Assembly: GCA_023400235.1 (NCBI GenBank) | Contig: JAEXFI010000005.1 | Coordinates: forward strand, 1 to 64,000 | From: Bacillota bacterium | Lineage (GTDB): Bacteria; Bacillota; Clostridia; Acetivibrionales; DSM-1351 | Direction: 5' to 3' | Length of the DNA: 64,000 nt | In this document: piece after piece, positions 16,446 through 25,556 of the stretch | Numbering within the stretch: position 1 is the first letter of the stretch | Layout: every line of letters starts with the position of its first letter | Translations under genes and position numbers: made by a program | The notes under the pieces: model-generated | Database searches by the model: none | Told to the model about the DNA's origin: nothing | The model's input: the letters and a program-made list of their open reading frames with translations, nothing else

Positions 16446-18059
16446 ATGTGGTTTAACGAATTTCTATCAAAGTATAAATCCGGAATTTCTCATGAATTTC
16501 TGTTTTATTTTAATGTAAAGGATTTAATGGATAATACCAGAAACATATACAGGTATATTGATGATGAATTTATAAAACAGAGAAATTTCGGCATAGTGGC
16601 ATTTTACGATATATCAAGAGGCCTGACCTTTTTGGAAGCATCTATGGAGCGGGAATTTAACATGATAACAGGAAATGAGGTATCAACCCTTTTTCGTTCC
16701 ATGCCCTCCAAATTATTCCCATACATTGATATGGCCCTGAAGAATACTAAAATGGCACTATTTATTGATCATGCAGAAAAAATAGTGCCGGCGGGTGACC
16801 TGGGAAGCATGACTCTCGAAGAGAGAATGGCTCTTATATGGCTTTCCGAATGGTCTGTAAATGCCAGGATATCTTCTGTAGGGAGCACCATTTTCATGCT
16901 GGCGGACAACCTTGCAGACATAAGCAGGGAATTTTTAAAGCCTGCCTACCGCATTGAACCTATTCTTGTGGAGCTGCCGGGTGAAGAAGAGAGAAAAGCC
17001 TATATAAATTATCTGCTGGAAGACAAGACCACCCACTCTGAAATCTCTCTGGAGGAGTTTGCAAAGCTGTCCTCCGGACTCAACCGGAAGAGCATTAAGG
17101 ACATAAAGTTAAAGGCAGAGGCGGAGGGAGTCCCCATTACCTTTGAATTTATCAAGCAGAAAAAGCATGATGTCCTGCAGAAGGAATATGGGGACGTACT
17201 TGAATTTATTTACCCGGAAATCAGTTTCGACGACCTTGGAGGTATGGATGCAGCTAAGGCATACCTGACCAAAAATATTATAGAGCCTGTCAGAAGAGGG
17301 GATTCAAGACGCGTTCCCATGGGAATACTTTTATGTGGACCCTCAGGTACGGGAAAGACCCTTTTGGTAGAGGCCCTGGCCAAGTCCAGCGGTTTTAACT
17401 GTGTAAAAATAGATATGTCCAGAATATTGGGACAGTATGTGGGTGAGAGTGAAAAAAACTTCAAGAAATGCCTTCTGGGTGCAAAATCTCAGGAACCTGT
17501 CATCGTTTTTGTTGATGAGATAGACACTGCCTTCAGAAGGGGTGAGGCCGGTGATAGCGGAGTGGGCAGAAATATTTTCAGTGAATTTTTGCAGTTTACC
17601 GGTAATACAAATAATAGAGGAAGAATTATATTTATCGCAGCGACAAACAGACCTGATTTGCTGGATGCGGCATTGAAGCGTGCAGGAAGATTTGATAAGA
17701 AGATACCGGTTCTATTACCTGAGCAGGAGGAGAGGGCTCAGATTTTCAAGATAATAATAGATAAATACAGGATATCTACAAATATCCAGGATTTCCTGCC
17801 CTTTGCAAAGCTGGCGGAAAACTATACAGGTGCTGAGATTGATACTGTTGTCAGGAAGGCATATGAATTGGCCTGCAACAAGAAGGAAGACCGTCCTGTG
17901 ATTACGGCTGCTATTTTGAAAGACGCCCTGAAAAAATGCAGACCCAGTACTCAGGATGTGGAATTTATGACAGAGCTGGCTTTGGCTGAGTGTGATGATA
18001 TAGACCTGCTTCCGAAAAAGTACTGGGTAAGATTTGAAAAGGTGTCAAAACAGGCATAA
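16446..18059 (+). CDS. Tandem AAA+ ATPase (Cdc48/Vps4-like C-terminal module)
   Basis: A 537-residue ATPase. Residues ~250-500 form a canonical classical AAA module: Walker A GPSGTGKT (298-305), pore-loop-like segment ILGQYVGESEKN, Walker B VIVFVDEID (~352-360), sensor 1 ATNRPD, and arginine finger RAGRFDK. Residues ~30-230 look like a degenerate first AAA domain, with a Walker-B-like ALFIDHAEKIV and a sensor-like IFMLADN but no P-loop. The next gene is PspA-like, so an ATPase remodelling an ESCRT-III-type filament, like Vps4, is a reasonable inference. Ribosome site AAAGGAT; no membrane segment. Confidence 0.85.
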   Translation: MWFNEFLSKYKSGISHEFLFYFNVKDLMDNTRNIYRYIDDEFIKQRNFGIVAFYDISRGLTFLEASMEREFNMITGNEVSTLFRSMPSKLFPYIDMALKNTKMALFIDHAEKIVPAGDLGSMTLEERMALIWLSEWSVNARISSVGSTIFMLADNLADISREFLKPAYRIEPILVELPGEEERKAYINYLLEDKTTHSEISLEEFAKLSSGLNRKSIKDIKLKAEAEGVPITFEFIKQKKHDVLQKEYGDVLEFIYPEISFDDLGGMDAAKAYLTKNIIEPVRRGDSRRVPMGILLCGPSGTGKTLLVEALAKSSGFNCVKIDMSRILGQYVGESEKNFKKCLLGAKSQEPVIVFVDEIDTAFRRGEAGDSGVGRNIFSEFLQFTGNTNNRGRIIFIAATNRPDLLDAALKRAGRFDKKIPVLLPEQEERAQIFKIIIDKYRISTNIQDFLPFAKLAENYTGAEIDTVVRKAYELACNKKEDRPVITAAILKDALKKCRPSTQDVEFMTELALAECDDIDLLPKKYWVRFEKVSKQA

Positions 18060-18185
18060 TTATTAATAATAATGTTAAAATGATATTTACTTTAGGGTAT
18101 TTTTATTATAAATTTAGAGTATGAATGCTATTGCAATGTAAGTTAAGCTTTTAAATACATTCACCAATTTTAAGGAGGAAGCGCT

Positions 18186-18917
18186 ATGGGTTTATTTAGC
18201 AGACTTGGACAGATGTTCAGAGGGTTTTTCGGATTATTTGTCGGAGGATTGGAAGAGAGAAATCCCGAAGCATTGTTTGAAGATATTAAGAATCAGATTG
18301 ATAAGGCAAGACGTGAAGCAGAGCATCAGATAATCGAAATTCAAACAAGTGCGGAAATGATAAAAATAGAAATGAAGAACGCAGAAAGAAATCTCAACGC
18401 CATAAAGACCAGAGTTGAATCTGCCCAGAGAACCGGAGACAGGGAGCTGCTTGTTGAACTTCTGGTTCAGGAAGAGGAATATCAGACTGTATTTGAAACT
18501 CATAAGGCAACCTATGAGAATGCAATGGTACAGGTTGAAAAGATAAGAGAGGATTATAAGATTTTTGAATCTGAAATGAATGCAAAGCTCAATGAACTCA
18601 AAACTCTTAAATCACAGGCTAAAATGGCGAACTTACGTGAGAACATAAATTCTGTGAATGCACAGTATACTTCTAAAAACAGCCGGGTGGGAAGTGTTAA
18701 CGACAATCTGGACAGAGCCCGTGAGATAGTCAATAAAAAGACTGCAAGGGCAAATGCTGTTGAGTCACTGAACAATGACAATATTGACATGAAACTTAAG
18801 AGACTGGATATGAATTCTGCCAGAGACAGGGCGAAAGCCAGGGCTGAAGCCATGCTGGGGGGAGATAACGGCGGTTTTGAAGTAAAGGAAAAGACTGAAA
18901 ATAAGGCTTCAAACTGA
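18186..18917 (+). CDS. PspA/IM30 (bacterial ESCRT-III-like) protein
   Basis: A 243-residue, nearly all-helical protein of the PspA/IM30 family. The N-terminal amphipathic segment MGLFSRLGQMFRGFFGLFVG is the membrane-binding helix; the rest is a long coiled-coil hairpin rich in Lys, Glu and Arg (~25-165) and a C-terminal helix with an acidic tail. PspA proteins polymerise on stressed membranes and are structural relatives of ESCRT-III. There is no PspF or PspB/C nearby; instead the upstream gene is an AAA+ ATPase and a coiled-coil membrane protein lies two genes on. Ribosome site AAGGAGGA. Confidence 0.85.
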   Translation: MGLFSRLGQMFRGFFGLFVGGLEERNPEALFEDIKNQIDKARREAEHQIIEIQTSAEMIKIEMKNAERNLNAIKTRVESAQRTGDRELLVELLVQEEEYQTVFETHKATYENAMVQVEKIREDYKIFESEMNAKLNELKTLKSQAKMANLRENINSVNAQYTSKNSRVGSVNDNLDRAREIVNKKTARANAVESLNNDNIDMKLKRLDMNSARDRAKARAEAMLGGDNGGFEVKEKTENKASN

Positions 18918-18963
18918 TAAATCATCAGAAGTACACCATAAAATTGCAAGGAATGAAGCTGAG

Positions 18964-19455
18964 ATGGGATCACTTATACGGATAGCAAAAGAAGCCGATT
19001 TAGAAAGAATTACCGAGATTTATAATTGGGCGGTTGAGAATACAACTGCCTCATTTGATATTAACCCTCAAACACTTGAACAGAGGGCTTCCTGGTTCTC
19101 ACATTATAATGCCGGACATCCTTTGCTTGTCAGCGAGGTTGATGGTAATGTGGCCGGGTACGCCTGTCTGTCGGAGTTCAGGGCAAAGGAAGGCTACAAG
19201 GATACCTGCGAGCTGTCCTTGTATATTGACCCTGCATACTGGAGGCAGGGTATAGGCTGGACGCTTATGAAAGAGATAATAGAAGCAGGCAGGGAAAAAG
19301 GGTTTCATGTAATAATTTCCTGTATTACATCAGATAATGAGGTAAGCATAAAAATGCATGAAAAGTATGGCTTCCAGCTGTGTGGGCACTTAAGGGAGTC
19401 AGGCTATAAGTTTGGTAAATATTTGGATTGTTTATTTTATCAGTTGTTTTTATAA
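18964..19455 (+). CDS. GNAT acetyltransferase (phosphinothricin-acetyltransferase-like)
   Basis: A 163-residue GCN5-type N-acetyltransferase. N-terminus IRIAKEADLERITEIYNWAVENTTASFD is typical of the phosphinothricin/amino-acid acetyltransferase branch; the acetyl-CoA loop is WRQGIGWTLMKE, close to the usual R/Q-x-x-G-x-G/A. The C-terminus carries the beta-bulge NEVSIKMHEKYGF. Real substrate unknown; the family includes methionine sulfoximine and amine detoxifiers. It sits inside the PspA cluster 46 bases after pspA, so co-transcription is possible though its role may be unrelated. Confidence 0.82.
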   Translation: MGSLIRIAKEADLERITEIYNWAVENTTASFDINPQTLEQRASWFSHYNAGHPLLVSEVDGNVAGYACLSEFRAKEGYKDTCELSLYIDPAYWRQGIGWTLMKEIIEAGREKGFHVIISCITSDNEVSIKMHEKYGFQLCGHLRESGYKFGKYLDCLFYQLFL

Positions 19456-19493
19456 GCACTACTGATATCAAATAAAGGTTAGTTGAGGGAAAT

Positions 19494-20318
19494 ATGAATG
19501 GAAATCTATTTTATAGTTCAATATTCAGATTTAGAAATATTACTACATTGATTTTCTGGAGCGCACTGGTGTTTATTGTTAGCGGAGCACCTGACCTTCA
19601 GGGAACAAGTATTAGCGGTATTGATATAAACACTCTGGCCACAGGAGCATATGGTGCCGGGGCGTTGGTATATGTCGCGCTGGTAATTCAAAGCATGTTC
19701 AGCAACAATTTTAAGGAAGAGGTGCAGCACAAGGAAAAGAAAAGGGAAATAAACAGATTGAACAGAGAATGTTCAAGAATGTATTCCCAGACAAAAAACT
19801 ATGCTTCTCCAATTCAGAGACAAAAGCTGAGAAAGATAATGCAGGACAAGGACGATATTTTCAACTCATTGAAGCGTGGAGACAGTCGCAGCTATCTCAA
19901 GGAAAAAATAGTTGAAAAAAGCCTGAATCTTGTCATTTCATATACAAGGCTCATGACCAATTACTCAGTCAGAAGCAAGGAATTATCTGAAATAAATATC
20001 AGTGACCGGATGAACAAGATAAATGCAAACAGAAGGAAGCTGAGCTTTATGAAAGACGACAGGATGTATGATGACATTAAAAGCATAATCGAAATGGATG
20101 AGCAGGTGATCAACAGGGTTAAGGACGAAAAAAATGAACTGGAAAGAATACATGCCAGACTGGATTATATAGAAAGTATGCTAAGCATGTTCAAACACCA
20201 AATTGTTTCAAGCATTGAATCGGAAGAGATGGTTGAAAAGTTGGAAACAGCCGTAAATGAGGCAACGGCTCTTGATAACGTATTGCAGGAAAGAAGGCGC
20301 AATCAGATTAGAATGTGA
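19494..20318 (+). CDS. Membrane-anchored coiled-coil protein, unknown
   Basis: A 274-residue protein I do not recognise. Two hydrophobic segments (about residues 14-34 and 46-69) form a membrane hairpin, leaving both ends probably cytosolic. Residues ~75-274 are highly charged and helical with repeated Lys/Glu/Arg heptad-like spacing, so a long cytosolic coiled coil is predicted. Ribosome site GAGGGAA. Its position in the AAA-PspA-FapA-GAF run makes it a candidate membrane anchor or adaptor for the PspA-like filament; this is inference. Confidence 0.65.
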   Translation: MNGNLFYSSIFRFRNITTLIFWSALVFIVSGAPDLQGTSISGIDINTLATGAYGAGALVYVALVIQSMFSNNFKEEVQHKEKKREINRLNRECSRMYSQTKNYASPIQRQKLRKIMQDKDDIFNSLKRGDSRSYLKEKIVEKSLNLVISYTRLMTNYSVRSKELSEINISDRMNKINANRRKLSFMKDDRMYDDIKSIIEMDEQVINRVKDEKNELERIHARLDYIESMLSMFKHQIVSSIESEEMVEKLETAVNEATALDNVLQERRRNQIRM

Positions 20319-20383
20319 TAATCGTGCAAAGTGCTTGTCAGCCGGATCCTTATATGATCAAAACAATTTGAGGGGGCAGACCC

Positions 20384-21961
20384 ATGGAAGGTACCACTAT
20401 TTATTCTTCTCCGTTTATTGAAATAACCAGACGAACAGATGGTTTTTATCTGCAATCTTTTAAAAAAGGACTGAATGTAGACGAATTCAATAAAATAATA
20501 GGTGCAAACCCTGAAATACAAATAAATAATTTTACGGTGATTAAAGAGGCTCTGGTCTTTGCTCCCCAGCCGTCCAGGAAATTTGCCCTATCAAAAGAAA
20601 GGGTTGCCGTGGACGTTTCAGGAGATGGTTTAAAGGCATTTATTACACTAAATGTCGGACAGGAAGAACTTGACGGGCCAGGCATCATAAAAGAGATTGT
20701 TGTAAAGCTGAATGAAAAGGGCGTTGTTTACGGGATAAAAAAGGAGGCTCTTTTAAATTTATGTTCAGGTAAGCCAATCCTTATAGCAGAGGGAATGGCA
20801 CCTGAAAACGGCAAGGATTCTCAAAATACATATTATCAACTAAAGGAAATAAAGCCCGAGGTCAAGGAAGACGGAAATGTTGACCATTATGAGCTGAACC
20901 TCATTAATATGATACAAAAAGGAGATTGGCTGGGCGAAAAAATACATGCCACTCCGGGGATAGAGGGAAAAACCGTAAAAGGAACTCCTCTTAAGCCAAT
21001 GCCCGGAAAAAATTACCCCCTGCTTTACGACAAGAAGACTGTAGCTGAGGTTGTGGAAGGAAACAAATCAATACTTTACTCCCTGAGGACGGGGGCGGTT
21101 TTCTTTCAGGGAGAAAGTGTCGGGGTATCCAACCATTTGGAAATTAAGGAGAATATAGGTGTTAAGACGGGAAACCTGGATTTTGACGGTTACCTGACAG
21201 TAAAAGGCACAGTTGAGGACAATTACTCAGTAAGCTCCACAAAGGATATTGAAATATTGGGTGAGTACGGCGTAGGCAGTGTGAAGGAGATAAGCAGCTC
21301 CGAAGGCAGCATATACATAAAGGGTGGTATTGCAGGAAGAGGAAAGACAACTATCAGATGCAAGAAAAACCTGTACCTGAAATATGTGGCAGATGCTGAT
21401 ATTATCTGTGACGGCAGTGTACATGTGGGGTTCTATTGCCTCAACAGTAATATAACCGCCAAAGAAATTATCCTGGATTCCTTGAAGGGACAGATTATGG
21501 GAGGCAGCATAAATGCTGAGATTAGGGTAGTATCGGCAGTTATGGGGTCCCCCAGCGAGAAGAGAACTGTAGTAAGTGTCAGCGGTTTTGACAGAAATAT
21601 ATTTAAAAACATTCTTGATGAATTAAATGATAAGATAGAAGAACTTAAAAGTGAAGTAGCCAAATATAAGCAGCAGTTATCCATATTTTCAAATTTGTTT
21701 GATGTTGGACAACTCCGCAGGGAGCAGTTTGACAGCATAAACGAAAAGTATGGCGCTATAAAGACAAGCCTCTCCGAAGCTGAGGAAAGCAGGAAGAACA
21801 TGGTCAATTATCTGAAAGCCAAGGGCGAGGGAGAAATATCAATACTAAAAAAAGCATTCCCCAATACTATGCTTGAAATCAAAAAAATACAGAAGGAGAT
21901 TCAAAAGCCAGTACTTAGAGTAAGTTATTACTACCATGAAGGTGCTATCAAGGAGATCTAA
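20384..21961 (+). CDS. FapA-family (DUF342) protein
   Basis: A 525-residue DUF342/FapA protein. The N-terminal ~100 residues are an alpha/beta lead domain; residues ~170-400 hold the repetitive right-handed beta-helix typical of DUF342 (e.g. DFDGYLTVKGTVED, SSTKDIEILGEYG, GSIYIKGGIAG, KNLYLKYVADADIICDG, LDSLKGQIMGG); residues ~405-510 are coiled coil. FapA proteins are bactofilin-like cytosolic scaffolds, in some bacteria linked to flagellar assembly, but no flagellar genes are here. It is separated by 28 bases from the GAF gene after it, pointing to one operon. Confidence 0.85.
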   Translation: MEGTTIYSSPFIEITRRTDGFYLQSFKKGLNVDEFNKIIGANPEIQINNFTVIKEALVFAPQPSRKFALSKERVAVDVSGDGLKAFITLNVGQEELDGPGIIKEIVVKLNEKGVVYGIKKEALLNLCSGKPILIAEGMAPENGKDSQNTYYQLKEIKPEVKEDGNVDHYELNLINMIQKGDWLGEKIHATPGIEGKTVKGTPLKPMPGKNYPLLYDKKTVAEVVEGNKSILYSLRTGAVFFQGESVGVSNHLEIKENIGVKTGNLDFDGYLTVKGTVEDNYSVSSTKDIEILGEYGVGSVKEISSSEGSIYIKGGIAGRGKTTIRCKKNLYLKYVADADIICDGSVHVGFYCLNSNITAKEIILDSLKGQIMGGSINAEIRVVSAVMGSPSEKRTVVSVSGFDRNIFKNILDELNDKIEELKSEVAKYKQQLSIFSNLFDVGQLRREQFDSINEKYGAIKTSLSEAEESRKNMVNYLKAKGEGEISILKKAFPNTMLEIKKIQKEIQKPVLRVSYYYHEGAIKEI

Positions 21962-21989
21962 AGGATAACTTAAGGGGGGTAAAAGCCGT

Positions 21990-23918
21990 ATGATGTACCA
22001 ATCTATTTTAAAAAGAATAGAAGATGAAAAAAAAGACGAAGCAATATCAGCGAAACTATACAGGTATTCAGGCTTGGTGCAAGCAATTGACTATTTCTCA
22101 CAAAAATTGGTTTTTGAACAGATTATAGATGCTGCATTTGACTTTATAAATGAATTGCTTTTGGTTGATAAATCTGCGATATTTGTTCTGGAAGCCGGAG
22201 AGTATTGCGTAAAAAAGGCGAAGGGCTTTACCGGTAAGCTGGAGAACATGCCCAAGACTACTGACCTGGAAAACCTGGCAACCTTCAATGGGAATATTCT
22301 TCACGAGAGGGAAAAGATAACAAAGTTTTTCAAGCCTGAAATTATTGACGGACTAGAGGTAAATGCAGCAGTTCCGCTTATAATTGAGGGGAGTCTGTAC
22401 GGATTCATATTATTCCATAACAAGAATATGGGGGAAGATGATTATATAATATCTGAAGCCCTGATGAGACTTATAAACAATGCCCTGGAGAATTTCAGCA
22501 GATATGAAAAGCTTGCCAGGGTTAACTTGGAGCTGGATGAAAAGATTTTTAACCTGTTTGCCATAAATCAGTCCTCAAAAATACTCCTGAGCGAATTGCG
22601 GATGGATGTCCTGTACAGTATTTCTGTGGATGTTTTCTCAGAGCTTACCCGAAGCAAGATTACAGGTTTTGTTCTTTTTGATGAAAGAGCGGAGAAGTTT
22701 TCCTTAAAATCCTTTAAGGACGTTTTTTACAAATTGAAGGATGTACATATTGATTTGACCTTAAATGAAGGTTCAGCGGTCAATCAGAACAAGTTAATCA
22801 TAGACCTGAGCAAGGACCAGGACTGTGATTATCTAAACGGCCTGTTTCCGGGGGCGGAGGCGCAGCTGGAGCAGTTGGAGGCCAAGTACCTTGTTCTGAT
22901 ATTAAAGGAGCAGCAGATATTGGGGTTTGTAACCCTAAGCGAAACTGTCACTGAAAGTGAATACAGTGCCGGAATATTTGAACTCATAGAAAGCCTGGCA
23001 TCATCCACCTTCACTGCGCTTAGCAATGCAAAGCTTTTTTCAATGGTAAATGAGCAGAAGGCATTGATACAAAAAAAGCTCGACAAGCTCATATCTTTGA
23101 ACAACCTCTCCAAGAATATCAGCAGCTCCATCAGAATGGATACCTTGCTGGAAACCTGTGCGAAGACTCTTGAGATATCCTTTAACGTATCAAAGGGTAT
23201 ACTGTGCCTTTACGAGAAGGATACCAACCAGTTTAAGATAGCAAATAACATAAATCTTGAGAGCTGCGGCAGTATGCCCGTTATTCCCAACCATCACTGG
23301 AAAAGGCTTTTCGAGGGAGACACTGTTTATGCCATGGGGCAGGAGAATGTAAAAAAATATATGGGGGATGTGCTGGCCGGTGAAATAGGCGAGGCACAAG
23401 GGGTTCTGCTTGTACCGGTTTATGTTGATATGCTGGAAATAGAAGTTCTTGGGATAATGGCGGTATTTAAATACCATGATATCCAGTTGGACAATGAAGA
23501 AAACATGTTGATTATGGAGACAATTGCGGGAAATATTGCACCTGTTCTGAACAATCTTCTTATAATGCAGCTACAGCAAAGATTCATGCTTCCCAACTAT
23601 ATTGAGATGTTCAAAAAAGACCTTAAGGAAGAAGTAAAAAAAGCAGTTGAATATAAAACCGATTTAATAGTGCTTCAGATAATGGATGAGAATGGCTCGG
23701 TATTTAGGGGGAATTCCATAATAAACAATCTGAAAACCTGCTTTAAAAATGTTTATCCCTTTTCTCCAAACAATATTTTTGTTATAGAAAATACCGGGGA
23801 CAAAGAGCTGGAGGACAAGATTTCAACCTGTACCAACGGGAAAAAGCTGGATATAAGAAAAATGAAGCTTGGAACTGAATTCGAGAGTTTTGCAGGCTTT
23901 TTCGAGCTATACAGATAA
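21990..23918 (+). CDS. Multi-GAF sensor protein with degenerate GGDEF-like C-terminus
   Basis: A 642-residue soluble protein with three GAF-type domains (about residues 45-180, 205-350 and 380-540). The final ~95 residues resemble the first part of a GGDEF domain (RFMLPNYIEMFKKDLKEEVKKAVEYKTDLIVLQIMDE), but the GGDEF strand reads SPNNIFVIEN, so no cyclase activity is expected; it may bind nucleotide or mediate dimerisation. No kinase or HTH domain is attached. Ribosome site AAGGGGGG. It ends the PspA-FapA cluster and could sense a small ligand or redox state for it. Confidence 0.75.
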   Translation: MMYQSILKRIEDEKKDEAISAKLYRYSGLVQAIDYFSQKLVFEQIIDAAFDFINELLLVDKSAIFVLEAGEYCVKKAKGFTGKLENMPKTTDLENLATFNGNILHEREKITKFFKPEIIDGLEVNAAVPLIIEGSLYGFILFHNKNMGEDDYIISEALMRLINNALENFSRYEKLARVNLELDEKIFNLFAINQSSKILLSELRMDVLYSISVDVFSELTRSKITGFVLFDERAEKFSLKSFKDVFYKLKDVHIDLTLNEGSAVNQNKLIIDLSKDQDCDYLNGLFPGAEAQLEQLEAKYLVLILKEQQILGFVTLSETVTESEYSAGIFELIESLASSTFTALSNAKLFSMVNEQKALIQKKLDKLISLNNLSKNISSSIRMDTLLETCAKTLEISFNVSKGILCLYEKDTNQFKIANNINLESCGSMPVIPNHHWKRLFEGDTVYAMGQENVKKYMGDVLAGEIGEAQGVLLVPVYVDMLEIEVLGIMAVFKYHDIQLDNEENMLIMETIAGNIAPVLNNLLIMQLQQRFMLPNYIEMFKKDLKEEVKKAVEYKTDLIVLQIMDENGSVFRGNSIINNLKTCFKNVYPFSPNNIFVIENTGDKELEDKISTCTNGKKLDIRKMKLGTEFESFAGFFELYR

Positions 23919-23942
23919 TTGTAATTGATGGAAGGTGTGACA

Positions 23943-24332
23943 TTGGAAATACTCATAGGAACCGATATAATTGAAGTTGAAAGGATACGTACTTCATTGG
24001 ACACAAAGCTGAACGGGAAATTTTCAGCCCGGGTTTTTACACCCGAGGAGGTAAAATACTGTGAAAGTAAAAGTGCGTCCAAATATCAAAGTTATGCTGC
24101 AAGATTTGCGGGCAAGGAGGCTGTTTCAAAGGCGTTTGGAACCGGTATAGGAGAAAATGCTCTATTTAATGAGATTGAGATATTGAATGATAAGTGGGGC
24201 AAACCCTATGTAAATCTGTACGGCAGAGCAAAAAAATATTTTGAAACCCTGGGGGCTGCCTCCATATCTATTACATTATCCCATTGCAAGGAGTATGCGG
24301 TTGCTTATGCGACAATTACAATAGATAAGTAA
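23943..24332 (+). CDS. acpS: Holo-[acyl-carrier-protein] synthase
   Basis: A 129-residue phosphopantetheinyl transferase that activates ACP for fatty acid synthesis. Signature blocks IGTDIIEVERI, FTPEEVKYCESK, YAARFAGKEAVSKAFGTGI (with the catalytic WxxKE-like FAGKEA) and ISLSH-like ISITLSHCKEYAVAYA are present. Start: TTG at 23943, 5 bases behind AAGGTG; upstream in-frame starts give extra residues not typical of AcpS and lie within that ribosome site. It begins 24 bases after the GAF gene. Confidence 0.93.
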   Translation: MEILIGTDIIEVERIRTSLDTKLNGKFSARVFTPEEVKYCESKSASKYQSYAARFAGKEAVSKAFGTGIGENALFNEIEILNDKWGKPYVNLYGRAKKYFETLGAASISITLSHCKEYAVAYATITIDK

Positions 24333-24339
24333 CACTATA

Positions 24340-24374
24340 AACTTTCTGGAGACGTATTCCGGAAAGTTCTTGTT
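24340..24374 (+). terminator. Terminator after acpS
   Basis: AACTTTCTGG (24340-24349) pairs with CCGGAAAGTT (24359-24368) with one mismatch or wobble, followed by CTTGTTTAA. A moderate terminator. Confidence 0.6.
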
Positions 24375-24408
24375 TAATATGGGGTAGGAATTCATTTACG
24401 GAAGAGGT

Positions 24409-24424
24409 GGTTTCACGTGAAACA
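24409..24424. promoter_or_regulatory. parS-like ParB/Spo0J binding site
   Basis: GGTTTCACGTGAAACA matches the parS consensus TGTTTCACGTGAAACA at 15 of 16 positions, including the whole central palindrome TTTCACGTGAAA. It overlaps the GTG start codon (24417) and start region of the following gene. parS sites cluster near the chromosome origin, which agrees with bofA, veg and ispE in this window. No second good site was found here. Confidence 0.75.
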
Positions 24425-25556
24425 AATTTCATTCCTGCATACAGCTGATTTACATCTTGATTTACCCCTCTCGTCACTGGGCAATGAAGAGAAGGCTCAA
24501 CTGAGAAGGAGTGAAATCGAAAATAGTCTGGACAGGATAGCGGCGAGAATACAGGAAGAGAAAATAAATCTTCTTATAATAAGCGGAGATTTATTTGAGG
24601 ATAAATATGTAAAAGCTACCACAGTTACAAAGCTAAAAAATATGTTTTCCGAGCTATATGACACGGAAATTATCATAGCTCCGGGGAACCATGACCCCAT
24701 TGGCCTTAAATCCATCTATAAAACCACGCTTTGGGGAAACAATGTGCACATACTGGAGGACTCCCGGAAGGTTGTACACCTGGAAAAGTACAATACCTGC
24801 ATATATAGCCTTGGAGTAAGGGATGACCTGAGATCTGACTATGCAGAAATCCAAGGTCTGGATATTTCCGGAGACAGATTTAATATTCTGGTGTTTCATG
24901 GTACGGTAGATATGCCCTTTGAGGAGGGCAACTATAATCCCATAACATCAAAGGAATTACTGGCACTGAATATGGATTATGTTGCGCTGGGTCATATGCA
25001 TTGCTACAGCGAGTACAGGAATGAAGAAACAATAATGATTAATCCCGGCAGCCCCGAGCCATTAGGCTTTGACGAAGAGGGCGAGCATGGCTGCGTTAAG
25101 GGTGTAATCAGTATAGATGAGGATTTCAGAAAACATACCGACATACATTATATTCCTCTGGCATTGAGACATTATCATAATATTCAGATAAAAATTGGTG
25201 AATGCGGCAGTGATGCTGAGGCCATTGAAAGGATTGAAGAGCAGCTAAGGCAGGGCTGGGCAGGTAAGGACTTATACTCCATAGCACTTACCGGGTTTAC
25301 CCATGGTGGATATTCCCCCGACCTTGCGTATATTCACCGAAAGCTTGAGAAGACTCTTTTTTTTGTTAAGGTAAAAAACCTTACAGCTGTCAGGCTGGAT
25401 TATGAACCTTATCTGGAAGACCCGGGACTTAAGGGAGAGTTTGTCCGGAGAATCCTTGACAGACTGGAGGAGGAGAACTCCCCGGAAAAGCGGGAGACTC
25501 TTTTTCTAGCCATGCAGTATGGGCTTCAGGCACTGGAAAATGAAAGGGTTGACTAA
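24417..25556 (+). CDS. YhaO/SbcD-like metallophosphoesterase (DNA repair nuclease)
   Basis: A 379-residue calcineurin-like phosphoesterase. All metal motifs are present: LHTADLHLDLP (D-x-H), ISGDLFED (GD), APGNHDP (GNHD), LVFHGTV and ALGHMH (GHxH). The fold and the partner gene match Bacillus YhaO and the SbcD/Mre11 nucleases, which act on DNA ends with an SMC-like ATPase. Start is GTG behind GAAGAGGTGG; the start overlaps a parS-like palindrome. The next gene starts in the TAATG at its stop, so translation is coupled. Confidence 0.88.
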   Translation: MKQISFLHTADLHLDLPLSSLGNEEKAQLRRSEIENSLDRIAARIQEEKINLLIISGDLFEDKYVKATTVTKLKNMFSELYDTEIIIAPGNHDPIGLKSIYKTTLWGNNVHILEDSRKVVHLEKYNTCIYSLGVRDDLRSDYAEIQGLDISGDRFNILVFHGTVDMPFEEGNYNPITSKELLALNMDYVALGHMHCYSEYRNEETIMINPGSPEPLGFDEEGEHGCVKGVISIDEDFRKHTDIHYIPLALRHYHNIQIKIGECGSDAEAIERIEEQLRQGWAGKDLYSIALTGFTHGGYSPDLAYIHRKLEKTLFFVKVKNLTAVRLDYEPYLEDPGLKGEFVRRILDRLEEENSPEKRETLFLAMQYGLQALENERVD

